NCBI GenBank assembly: GCA_019510485.1
Contig: JAEKKI010000139.1
Location: 1-39,009, forward strand
DNA from: Catenulisporales bacterium
GTDB taxonomy: Bacteria > Actinomycetota > Actinomycetes > Streptomycetales > Catenulisporaceae
Direction: 5' to 3'
Length of the DNA: 39,009 bases
Shown here piece by piece: positions 22,437-29,900 of the stretch. Position numbers and translations under genes: made by a program. The notes below the pieces were generated by a model. That model made no database searches, was not told the origin of the DNA, and was given only the letters and a program-made list of their open reading frames with translations. Position 1 is the stretch's first letter. Every line of letters starts with the position of its first letter.

Positions 22437-23419
22437 GAGACCTCCCGCAGAACGTCCATCCGGATACACGCCGCCGACCGCTCTTCACCGGCCCGACCAG
22501 CCGCGACCAACGCCGGCTCCGCCACCCGGCACTCGTCCGCCGCGATCGGGCACCGCGGCGCGAACGTGCAGCCCTCCGGCAGCCGCGCCGGATCCGGCGG
22601 ATCGCCCGGCAGCCCGCGCGGCCCATACCGGGACGCCGAGTCCCCGATCCGCGGGAACGCCCCAGCCAAGGCGCGGCCGTAAGGATGGCGTGCATCAGCG
22701 AACACCCGCTCAGCCGGCCCCTCTTCCGCGATCCGCCCCGCATACATCACCGCCAGCCGGTCGCAGTGCTCGGCCAGCACCGCCAGATCGTGGCTGATCA
22801 TCAGCAGGCTGATCCCGTGCTCGGTCACCAGCTCCCCGATCAGCCGCAGGATCTGCGCCTGGATCATCACGTCCAGCGCGGTGGTCGGCTCGTCGGCCAC
22901 GATCAGCCGCGGCGAACAGGCCAGCGCCATCGCGATCATCACCCGCTGGCGCTGCCCGCCGGACAGCTCGTGCGGATACGCCGCCGCGCGCGCCGCCACC
23001 AGCCCCACCTGGTCCAGCAGCCGCGCCACCCGGCGGTCGGCCTCGGCGCGGCCGGTCTTCTCGTGCAGCAGGATCGGCTCGGCGATCTGGTCGCCGACCC
23101 GGCGGACCGGGTTCAGCGAGTGCATGGCGCCCTGGAACACGATCGAGGCGCGGGCCCAGCGCACCGCGCGCAGCCGGCCCCAGCCCATCTCCTGCACGTC
23201 CTCGCCTTCGAGCAGGATGCGCCCGCGAGACGTCGCGGACTTCGGCAGCAGCCGCAGGATGGCCGCGGCCAGCGTCGACTTGCCGCACCCGGACTCCCCG
23301 GCCAGGCCCAGCCGGCCGCCGGCGGGCAGCGCCAGATCGACGCCCCGGACCGCGGGCACCGGCCCGGCGGCCGTCCGGTAGGAGACGTGCAGGTCTTCCA
23401 ACCGCAGGACGTCGTTCAC
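22433..23419 (-). CDS. oligopeptide ABC transporter ATP-binding protein (OppD/DppD type)
   Basis: A 328-residue ATPase partner of OppF. It has Walker A GESGCGKSTL, Q-loop SIVFQGAMHSLNP, signature LSGGQRQRVMIAMAL, Walker B PRLIVADEPTTALD, and switch LLMISHDLAVLAEH. The C-terminal oligopeptide extension contains CTFAPRCPIAADEC, where relatives of this extension carry a cysteine cluster. GTG 23419 overlaps the oppC stop (GTGA). A much longer open frame upstream is the shadow of oppC. It forms the heterodimeric ATPase under OppB/OppC at the cytoplasmic face. Confidence 0.94.
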   Translation of the reverse strand: MNDVLRLEDLHVSYRTAAGPVPAVRGVDLALPAGGRLGLAGESGCGKSTLAAAILRLLPKSATSRGRILLEGEDVQEMGWGRLRAVRWARASIVFQGAMHSLNPVRRVGDQIAEPILLHEKTGRAEADRRVARLLDQVGLVAARAAAYPHELSGGQRQRVMIAMALACSPRLIVADEPTTALDVMIQAQILRLIGELVTEHGISLLMISHDLAVLAEHCDRLAVMYAGRIAEEGPAERVFADARHPYGRALAGAFPRIGDSASRYGPRGLPGDPPDPARLPEGCTFAPRCPIAADECRVAEPALVAAGRAGEERSAACIRMDVLREVS

Positions 23420-24255
23420 ATCTGCTCCTGAAGCCGCGGGTTCAGCACCTGTTCCAGCGCCCGGCCGACGAGGGTGAACGCCAGCGCCACCGCGACGATC
23501 GCCGCGCCCGGCGGCAGCAGGATCCACCAGTCGTTGGCGCTGACCGCCCCGACCTGCCGGGCCAGTTGCAGCGTGGTGCCCCAGGACACCTTCGTCGGAT
23601 CGCTCAGGCCCAGGAACGCCAGCGTCGCCTCGGCCAGGATCGCCTCGGACACCGTCAGCGTGGCCTGCGCCAGCATCAGGGGCATGACATTCGGCAGGAT
23701 GTGCCGGCGCATCACGTGCAGGTGCCCGCCGCCGAGGGCCTTGGCCCGTTCGATGTACGGCCGCGCCTCCACCGACAGCGTCTGCGCCCGCACCACGCGC
23801 GCCGTCCGCGGCCACGCCGTCACGCCGATCGCCACCACCACCGTGCCGACACCCGGTCTGAGCACCGCGGCCAGCGCCGAGGCCAGCACCAGCACCGGCA
23901 GCACCACGAACCAGTCGGTGACGCGCATCAGCACCGTCGCCGGCCAGCCGCCGAAGTGCCCGGCGGTGACGCCGACCAGCGCCCCGATCCCGACCGCCAG
24001 CAGCGTGGCCAGCACGCCCACGGTCAGCGAGATCCGCGCGCCCCAGATCGTCACGTCCACCATCGAGCGGCCGTAGCCGTCAGTGCCGAGCAGGAAGTCG
24101 CTGCCAGGAGCCTGCCGCGGCGCCCCGGGCGCGTAGACGGCCGACAGATCGTGCGAGGTGATGAACAAGGGGGCTGCCAAGGCCACAACGGCGATCAGCA
24201 CCAGGAAGGCCAGGCCGGACATCCCGGCGCGGCGGCGGCGGAAGTCGGCGATCAT
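23416..24255 (-). CDS. peptide ABC transporter permease (OppC/DppC type)
   Basis: A 279-residue inner-membrane permease. It has an N-terminal cytoplasmic RRRRAG, a first helix SGLAFLVLIAVVALAAPLFI, and the OppC signature LLGTDGYGRSMVDVTIWGARISLTVG. The EAA coupling loop is YIERAKALGGGHLHVMRRHILPNVMP. Five further helices follow. It pairs with OppB to form the channel. ATG 24255 overlaps the oppB stop (ATGA), and its own stop overlaps the oppD start, indicating a tightly coupled operon. Confidence 0.94.
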   Translation of the reverse strand: MIADFRRRRAGMSGLAFLVLIAVVALAAPLFITSHDLSAVYAPGAPRQAPGSDFLLGTDGYGRSMVDVTIWGARISLTVGVLATLLAVGIGALVGVTAGHFGGWPATVLMRVTDWFVVLPVLVLASALAAVLRPGVGTVVVAIGVTAWPRTARVVRAQTLSVEARPYIERAKALGGGHLHVMRRHILPNVMPLMLAQATLTVSEAILAEATLAFLGLSDPTKVSWGTTLQLARQVGAVSANDWWILLPPGAAIVAVALAFTLVGRALEQVLNPRLQEQM

Positions 24256-25319
24256 GAGGTCCGCACCCTTGGATCGAGGATCGGGTAAAGCAGCTCGGCC
24301 AGCAGGTTCATCAAGATCACCGCCGCCGAGAAGAAGATGAACAGCCCCTCCAGCAACGGCAGGTCCGGAACGGTCAGCGCCTCGTAGAACAGCGACCCCA
24401 GCCCCGGCCAGGAGAAGATCGTCTCGGCCAGGATCGAGCCGGACACCGCGGTTCCCAGATTCAGGAACACCAGCGTGACCGCCGGCAGCATCGCGTTCGG
24501 GACCGCGTGCTTACGCCGCACGTCGTCGTCGCGCAGACCCTTGGCCCGTGCCGTGGTGAGGTAGTCGGCGCCGATCTCCTCCAGCAGCGTGGCACGCATC
24601 GTCAGCAGGTATTGCGCGTAGATCACCGCGATCAGCGTCACGCACGGCAGCACCAGGTGCCGCACGTGGTCCCAGAACGAGGGCAACAGGCCGTGCACAT
24701 CCGGCGACGACATCCCGCCGGTCGGGAACATGCCCGGGATCGGCCCGACCCCGACGCTGAACACCACGATCAGGATCAGCCCGAGCCAGAACGTCGGCAT
24801 CGACCACAGCACCAGCGCGATACCGGTGTTCGCCCGATCCGAGCGGCTCCCGTGCTTCCACGCCGAGCGCACCCCGATGCGCAGGCCCAGCAGCGCCGCG
24901 ATCAGCGTCGCGGTGCCGACCAGGTAGACCGTGGGCCACACGTGGCTGCCGATCAGGCTGCTGACCGAGGACTTGTATTGGTACGACGTCCCCAGGTCGC
25001 CGCGGGCCACGCGCAGCGTGTAGTCGCCGAACTGCGCGATCAGCGGCTTGTCGATCCCGAACTGGTGGCGCAGCGCCGCCAGCTGCGTGGCGTCCACCGG
25101 GCGGCCCCGGGTCATGGCGCGCACCGGGTCGCCGGGCACGATGCGGAACAGGAAGAAGCCGGTGAACACGACGGCGAGCATGCTCACCGCGGCCCCGCCG
25201 ATCCGGCCGGCGGCGTATCGCAGCGGGATGGCGGGGCCGCGCCGCCGGACCGCCGCGGCCCCGCCGGGGGGAGGGGGTGTGGCCGCGGCGGCCGGCGGTG
25301 CGGGGACGGTGATCGACAC
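24252..25319 (-). CDS. peptide ABC transporter permease (OppB/DppB type)
   Basis: A 355-residue inner-membrane permease. The OppB hallmarks are FFLFRIVPGDPVRAM, the periplasmic segment LRHQFGIDKPLIAQFGDYTLRVARGDLGTSY, and the EAA loop YLTTARAKGLRDDDVRRKHAVPNAMLP. SILAETIFSWPGLGSLFYEAL is also diagnostic. About six helices are visible. The N-terminus carries a 30-residue Pro/Ala-rich cytoplasmic lead before the first helix, longer than usual. GTG 25319 lies 3 bases after the binding-protein stop. Confidence 0.93.
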   Translation of the reverse strand: MSITVPAPPAAAATPPPPGGAAAVRRRGPAIPLRYAAGRIGGAAVSMLAVVFTGFFLFRIVPGDPVRAMTRGRPVDATQLAALRHQFGIDKPLIAQFGDYTLRVARGDLGTSYQYKSSVSSLIGSHVWPTVYLVGTATLIAALLGLRIGVRSAWKHGSRSDRANTGIALVLWSMPTFWLGLILIVVFSVGVGPIPGMFPTGGMSSPDVHGLLPSFWDHVRHLVLPCVTLIAVIYAQYLLTMRATLLEEIGADYLTTARAKGLRDDDVRRKHAVPNAMLPAVTLVFLNLGTAVSGSILAETIFSWPGLGSLFYEALTVPDLPLLEGLFIFFSAAVILMNLLAELLYPILDPRVRTS

Positions 25320-25322
25320 GTA

Positions 25323-27197
25323 CTACTCGCGTTCCTCGGCGGTCTGAGTGCGGCGGCGGCGCAGCAAGAACACGCCCCCGCCGCCGAGAATCACCACGGC
25401 CGCGACGACGATCCCCACGACCAGGCCGGTGTTCGAGCTCGATGACGACGAAGAGGCCGACTCGGCCGGCTTGGCCGACCAGAAGGACCAATAGCCGTCC
25501 TGGCCCCAGTAGGCGCCCTCCGGCTGCGGCTGCTTCTCCCAGCTGCCGATGACGTCGGACCGGTACGCCTCCAGCGAGTTCGCGTTGTACAGGATGTTGA
25601 TGTAAGCGTCGGAGTACAGCCGCTGCTCCATCTGCTTCACGTCGGCGGCGCGCGCCGCCTGGTCGTACTCCGTGATCTGCTTCTGGTACAGGGCGTCGTA
25701 GTCCTTGTCGCAGATGAAGTCGTCGCCGGCGAAGCTCTTGCCCGGTGTCTTGGGCCGCTCGTCGCAGGTCTGGATCGACAGCACGTAGTCCGGGTCCGGG
25801 TTCACCGTCCAGCTGTCGAAGGCCAGGTCGAACGTGCCGGCGGTCTCGGTGTCGCCGAGCTTGCCCTGGTCCACGATCGAGGTGGTGGCGCCGATGCCGA
25901 CGGCCTTGAGCCACTCGGTGAGGTACGCGGCGTTCTGCGTGTCGTCCGGCCGGTTGGTCTCGCCCAGGATGCGCAGCGTCAGCGGTTTGCCGTCCGGGCC
26001 GGTCCGCATCCCGTCCGAGCCCTTCTTGTACCCGGCGGCGTCCAGCAGCTGGTTGGCCTTGTCCGGGTTGTAGGAGTACGCGGTGGCAGGGTCCGGATCC
26101 CAGTGGTAGGTGGCGAAGATCGGCGGGATGTAGCCGGTGCCGACCGTGCCGTAGCCGCCTAGGGTCTTGGTAACCAGGACCTTGGTGTCGATCGCGTACA
26201 TCAGCGCTTGACGGACCTGTTGGTTCTTCAGCGCCGGGTTGCCGTCGCCGAACGCCTGGCCGTCCTTCGTGGTGGCGCCGGGGTTGATGGCGAGGGCGTA
26301 GAAGCGTTTGCCGAGCGCCTTGTCGGTGGTGATGTTCGCCTGGCCTTTGAGCGAGTCGTACTGCGCCGGGGTCAGGCCGTAGACGAAGTCGACCTCGCCC
26401 TTCTTCAGCGCCTCCACCTCGGCGTCGGCGTCCTTGTAGAACTTGAAGGTCAGGTGGTCGAAGCCGGGCTTGCCGCGCCAGTAGTTCGGGTTGGCGTCCA
26501 GCGTCAGGTATTGGTCCTTCTGGTAGCCGGTCAGGATGAACGGCCCGTCGCCGACCACCGGGAACTGGGCGTCGTTGTTGAACTTCCCGATGTCGGCCAC
26601 GTGCGACTCCCACACGTGCTTGGGCACGACCGGGATGTCCAGGGCCAGCATCGTGGACTGCGCCTGTTTCAGGGTGATGACGACATTGGCGCCGTCGACG
26701 GCGACCTTGGCGAAGTTGGCGACGAAGTTGCCGTTGGCGGTGGCCGCGTCGTCGTCGGTCATCATCAGGTTGTAGGTCCAGGCCACGTCCTCGGCGGTCA
26801 CCGGCCGGCCGTCGGACCACTTCATCCCGTCGCGGATGGTGAAGGTCCAGGTGAGCTTGTCCGGCGAGGTCGTCCACTTGGTCGCCAGGGCGTCGATCGG
26901 GTGGTCGTCCTTGGCGTCGTAGTTCGTGAGGAAGTCGTACATCAGGCGGTGGACCGCGGTGGGCAGCGCGCGATGGGCCAGGAACGGCGACAGCGAGTCG
27001 ATGCTGCCGTTCGTGGCCACGGTCAGCGTCTTGCCGCCGCTCGCGCTCGGCGCCTGCTGGAGGTGAACGCCGCTGGAAGCGGGGCGGGCGATGTCCGCCC
27101 GGCCGGCGGCCGAGGCGGCCGGGGCGCTCAGCGCCGCCGCCCCGGCCAGCGCGGCGGCCAGGGCGAAAGCGCGTCGTCGGGTGGTCGGGGTGGGCAT
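25323..27197 (-). CDS. peptide-binding protein (SBP family 5) with C-terminal membrane anchor
   Basis: A 624-residue extracellular solute-binding protein. It begins with a Sec signal peptide (TTRRRAFALAAALAGAAALSA, in two parts, ending ASA), without a lipobox cysteine. Family 5 motifs are KTLTVATNGSIDSLSPF, YDFLTNY, WTFTIRDGMKWSDGRPVTAEDVAWTY (read as one segment in two parts), VVGDGPFILTGY, NPNYW and VRQALMYAIDTKVLV. The last 45 residues are a Ser-rich linker, a helix (GLVVGIVVAAVVILGGGGVF) and RRRR, so the protein is held by its C-terminus. This differs from the usual lipoprotein anchoring. ATG 27197 has GAGGAA upstream. It is the first gene of the SBP-oppBCDF-amidase operon. The ligand is unknown; stem peptides are an inference from the operon. 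Confidence 0.92.
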   Translation of the reverse strand: MPTPTTRRRAFALAAALAGAAALSAPAASAAGRADIARPASSGVHLQQAPSASGGKTLTVATNGSIDSLSPFLAHRALPTAVHRLMYDFLTNYDAKDDHPIDALATKWTTSPDKLTWTFTIRDGMKWSDGRPVTAEDVAWTYNLMMTDDDAATANGNFVANFAKVAVDGANVVITLKQAQSTMLALDIPVVPKHVWESHVADIGKFNNDAQFPVVGDGPFILTGYQKDQYLTLDANPNYWRGKPGFDHLTFKFYKDADAEVEALKKGEVDFVYGLTPAQYDSLKGQANITTDKALGKRFYALAINPGATTKDGQAFGDGNPALKNQQVRQALMYAIDTKVLVTKTLGGYGTVGTGYIPPIFATYHWDPDPATAYSYNPDKANQLLDAAGYKKGSDGMRTGPDGKPLTLRILGETNRPDDTQNAAYLTEWLKAVGIGATTSIVDQGKLGDTETAGTFDLAFDSWTVNPDPDYVLSIQTCDERPKTPGKSFAGDDFICDKDYDALYQKQITEYDQAARAADVKQMEQRLYSDAYINILYNANSLEAYRSDVIGSWEKQPQPEGAYWGQDGYWSFWSAKPAESASSSSSSSNTGLVVGIVVAAVVILGGGGVFLLRRRRTQTAEERE

Positions 27198-27264
27198 CGC
27201 TTCCTCACAGACTGTGTGGGTGGTGCCTTGCGGTGTTGTGGTCCAGCGCGGCGTCGTGGCGCCG

Positions 27265-27293
27265 AGTGTGGCAATTTCCGAGGAAGTCGTCAA
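27265..27293 (-). promoter_or_regulatory. promoter of the peptide-transport/amidase operon
   Basis: Minus-strand TTGACG (27288-27293) and CACACT (27265-27270) are separated by 17 bp, with TGC directly before the -10. Same hexamers and spacing as the C39-like gene promoter. The leader is about 60 bases. GGTTTCTTG (minus strand, 27315-27323 region) lies upstream, and its complement lies upstream of the C39-like gene. Confidence 0.65.
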
Positions 27294-27448
27294 GAGTCCA
27301 CGGGTTGTTCGGCCAAGAAACCACACATTTCCCGGCTGAGTCCCATCTGATGGGGGATTGCCTGCTCACGCCGGGCCGCGCGCCACTACGCTGGGGGCAG
27401 CGCGCGCCTGCGCGCACCCGTGCGGTGAGGCTGTGGAGTCTGCGACCG

Positions 27449-28255
27449 ATGAAGGAAGAACTGCTCGACGCGGTGCTCCCCGAGGAGCGCCGCCTGCGCA
27501 TCGCCGCCCAGCTCCGCCGCGACACCCGGGTCCGGGTGGAGGACCTCGCCGTGCGCTACAGCGTCTCCGGCGAGACCATCCGGCGCGACTTGCAGGTCCT
27601 TGAGGAGCGCGGCATCCTGCGCCGCGTCTACGGCGGCGCCGTAGCGCAGGAGGCGCGCGGCTGGGAGCCCGGAGCCGACGACCGGGCCATCGCCCGCCTG
27701 GATCCCAAGCGCGCCATCGCCGCCGCGGCCGCCGCGCTGGTCGAGCCGGGGGAGACGCTGGTGTTCGACGTCGGGACCACGGTCGCCGAGACGGCGCGCG
27801 CCCTGCCGGCCACCTTCAGCGGCCGGGCGCTGTGCGTGACGCTGCCCGCCGCCGCCGAACTCGCGGGTCGCGAGGGCGTGGAGGTGCACGTGGCCGGCGG
27901 GCCGGTGCGGCGCGGGGACTTGGCGTGCGTGGGTGCCGGGACCGAGAAGTTCTTCGAGCGCTTCTTCGCCGACCGGGCGTTCGTCGCCGCTTCCGGTGTG
28001 CACGCCAAGGCCGGGGTGACCGGCGAGCATCTGGAGGAGATACCGGTGCGGCAGGCGATCCTGGCCCAGGCCGCGTCGGTGTATGTGCTCGCCGACGGTG
28101 CGAAGCTCGGGCGGATCGCGGTCGGCCGGGTGTGCCCGCTTTCGGCGGTGACCGCGGTGGTCACCGACTCCGGTGCCGATCCCGAGGCGATCCGGGCGCT
28201 GGAGGCTACCGGGATACGGGTCATCGTCGCGCCTTCGGGCTCTGAGCTGGAGTGA
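27449..28255 (+). CDS. DeoR family transcriptional regulator
   Basis: A 268-residue regulator. The N-terminal DeoR helix-turn-helix is VRVEDLAVRYSVSGETIRRD, followed by LQVLEERGILRRVYGGA (residues about 28-64). The C-terminal DeoR sensor domain contains LVFDVGTTVAETARAL, the phosphate-binding D-x-G-T-T loop, VAGGPVRRGDLACVG, and VYVLADGAKLGRIAVGRVCPL. DeoR proteins typically respond to phosphorylated sugars. It is divergent from the peptide-transport operon, with 251 bp between starts, and is the natural candidate to control it. The start is ATG 27449 with GGAG about 10 bases upstream; GTG 27425 is an alternative. It ends in a terminator. Confidence 0.92.
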   Translation: MKEELLDAVLPEERRLRIAAQLRRDTRVRVEDLAVRYSVSGETIRRDLQVLEERGILRRVYGGAVAQEARGWEPGADDRAIARLDPKRAIAAAAAALVEPGETLVFDVGTTVAETARALPATFSGRALCVTLPAAAELAGREGVEVHVAGGPVRRGDLACVGAGTEKFFERFFADRAFVAASGVHAKAGVTGEHLEEIPVRQAILAQAASVYVLADGAKLGRIAVGRVCPLSAVTAVVTDSGADPEAIRALEATGIRVIVAPSGSELE

Positions 28256-28289
28256 TGCGCGCTCCTGTTTCTAGCTCCACGACAGCGTG

Positions 28290-28321
28290 AAGCCCCCGAC
28301 AGCCGCTTCTGCCGGGGGCTT
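28290..28321. terminator. terminator after the DeoR gene
   Basis: AAGCCCCCG and CGGGGGCTT form a 9-bp stem, extended by CAG/CTG with a mismatch, followed by T residues. It serves the DeoR gene and, from the other side, the convergent C39-like gene. Confidence 0.85.
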
Positions 28322-28346
28322 TGGTGCGGACTCGGTTACCCGCGGT

Positions 28347-29714
28347 TCACCACGTCGGATTCTGCGGATCGGCCACCGCCGGCAGCGCCTTGTCGTGCGG
28401 CGTGTACACGTACGCCACGCCGCCGGTTCCGTAGTGGGTGCTGCCGTCTGAGCGGGTCCAGTACGTCCGCAGCCAGATGTTCTCCAGCTGGCCGCGTAGG
28501 TAGACGTGCCGCACGGCGGTGTCCGACGGCGAGAACGGGTCGTCGACGATGAAATCGCCGCTGCCGGTGAATCCGACGACCGCCATCAGGTGCCCGGCGG
28601 TGCCGTAGCCGGAGCCGGTGAGCTCGCCGTTGTCGAAGGCCACTGAGATCGCCACCGGGATGCCCGCCTTGACGAGCGTCTCCAGATCGCCCACCGAGGG
28701 CAGCTGCACGACCTCGGCGTCCAGGCCGTAGTGCGAGGCGTAGGCGGCGTTGAACGGCCAGTTGCCCGTGCCCTTGTACGCGTAGTCGTACGTCGAGCGA
28801 GCCGCGTAGTCCACGTTCGGGTCGGCGTACGACGGATCCACCCACGCCACGTCCGCCGCGGTCGGCCCGGCGCCCCAGAACTCGGCGATCATCTCGCTGG
28901 AGGTCGGGCTGCACCAGGCGTCCCCGCCGCCGCCGTACTGCTTGTACTCCCCGACATGGATCTGCTGCGAGTAGCGCGGCACGGCGAGCTCGATGCCTTC
29001 GGCGCCGCCGAGCGGGCCGGCGGTGACGCCGGTGCGCGCCGGCACGTTCGAGGCGAACGCTCCAAGCTGCCACAGCCGCGGCGAGGCAGGGCTCGTCGTC
29101 AGCCGGTACAGCGTGGCGCGCAGTTGGTAGCTCTGGAGCGTGTGGCCGGAAGCGGCGTTGAACGTGTCGGTGTTCACCTGGCCGTAGATACCGGCCGACG
29201 GGCTCGTGGAAGTGCGCGCGATGTCGCTGTCGCCGGAGGCCCACATGCCCATGGTCAGCCAGCCGGTCCGGTGGCCGTCCTCCATCGTGGCGTTCAGTTC
29301 CACCTTCAGCCAGGTTCCGGCCGGGGTCTGGGCGTCCCAGGAGGAGACCAGCTCGGTGGCGCCGAAGCCGGGCGCGTAGGACGGCGAGGTCCAGGTGCTG
29401 TAGGCCCAGGTGTTCGTGGTGTGCAGATACGGGTCCTTATAGCGGTATGTGCCCACCGGTGTGGAGATGCTGATGCCCTGCCGGTCACCGGCCGGCGCGG
29501 TGACGCCGGCGGCGGTGCCGGACTGGAAGTCGGCCTGGGTCGTCCACTTGTGGAAGTTCACACGTTCGGCGGCGGTTGTGGCGTTGATTGGTGTGTGAGC
29601 GGCGGCGGTGCCGAAGGCCGCTGCCGGATTCGTGCCCATACCGGCGGCCAGGATCAAGGCACAGGTCAGGGCGCGTAGAGCAGATGCTGTACGGAGTGTG
29701 CGGGCGCTGCGCAT
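28347..29714 (-). CDS. secreted C39-like peptidase-fold protein
   Basis: A 455-residue exported protein. The signal peptide ends about residue 33 (NPAAAFG). Residues 50-230 form a beta-rich accessory region. Residues about 241-430 resemble the peptidase_C39_2 papain-like fold. The nucleophile is Cys268 in GGGGDAWCSPTSSEMIAEFWG, the base is His375 in GTAGHLMAVVGF, and the third residue is in FIVDDPFSP. The triad is intact. Such proteins cleave peptides or cross-links outside the cell; the substrate is unknown. ATG 29714 has GGAGG 9 bases upstream; the frame extends to 29786 without need. Its promoter matches that of the peptide operon, suggesting co-expression with cell-wall peptide release and uptake. 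Confidence 0.85.
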   Translation of the reverse strand: MRSARTLRTASALRALTCALILAAGMGTNPAAAFGTAAAHTPINATTAAERVNFHKWTTQADFQSGTAAGVTAPAGDRQGISISTPVGTYRYKDPYLHTTNTWAYSTWTSPSYAPGFGATELVSSWDAQTPAGTWLKVELNATMEDGHRTGWLTMGMWASGDSDIARTSTSPSAGIYGQVNTDTFNAASGHTLQSYQLRATLYRLTTSPASPRLWQLGAFASNVPARTGVTAGPLGGAEGIELAVPRYSQQIHVGEYKQYGGGGDAWCSPTSSEMIAEFWGAGPTAADVAWVDPSYADPNVDYAARSTYDYAYKGTGNWPFNAAYASHYGLDAEVVQLPSVGDLETLVKAGIPVAISVAFDNGELTGSGYGTAGHLMAVVGFTGSGDFIVDDPFSPSDTAVRHVYLRGQLENIWLRTYWTRSDGSTHYGTGGVAYVYTPHDKALPAVADPQNPTW

Positions 29715-29764
29715 CGTTGCTGCCTCCGGCGTGATCGGCGTGGCTCGGACCCTCCCGCTCCGGG

Positions 29765-29793
29765 AGTGTGGCAGTGTGCTGAGCACCCGTCAA
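29765..29793 (-). promoter_or_regulatory. promoter of the C39-like gene
   Basis: Minus-strand TTGACG (29788-29793) and CACACT (29765-29770) at 17-bp spacing, with TGC before the -10. The leader is about 44 bases. CAAGAAACC lies 10 bp upstream of the -35. Confidence 0.65.
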
Positions 29794-29816
29794 GAATCAT
29801 CATGGTTTCTTGTTGA

Positions 29817-29831
29817 GTTTGCGTGACAAAC
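29817..29831. repeat. inverted repeat in the C39/amidase divergent region
   Basis: GTTTG and CAAAC flank CGTGA, 24 bp upstream of the C39-like gene's -35 and 70 bp before the amidase start. Possible operator. Confidence 0.35.
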
Positions 29832-29900
29832 GGCGGCCCGGGCCGCACCATGTCCGTGACCCCCATCCGGATTCTGCTATACGGAGCGTGATCCCACCCC

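Noticed and set aside
24511..26877. A 788-codon minus-strand frame across the binding protein and oppB
   Set aside because: Arg/Gly/Pro-rich frame without motifs; the SBP and OppB frames are clearly the real genes.
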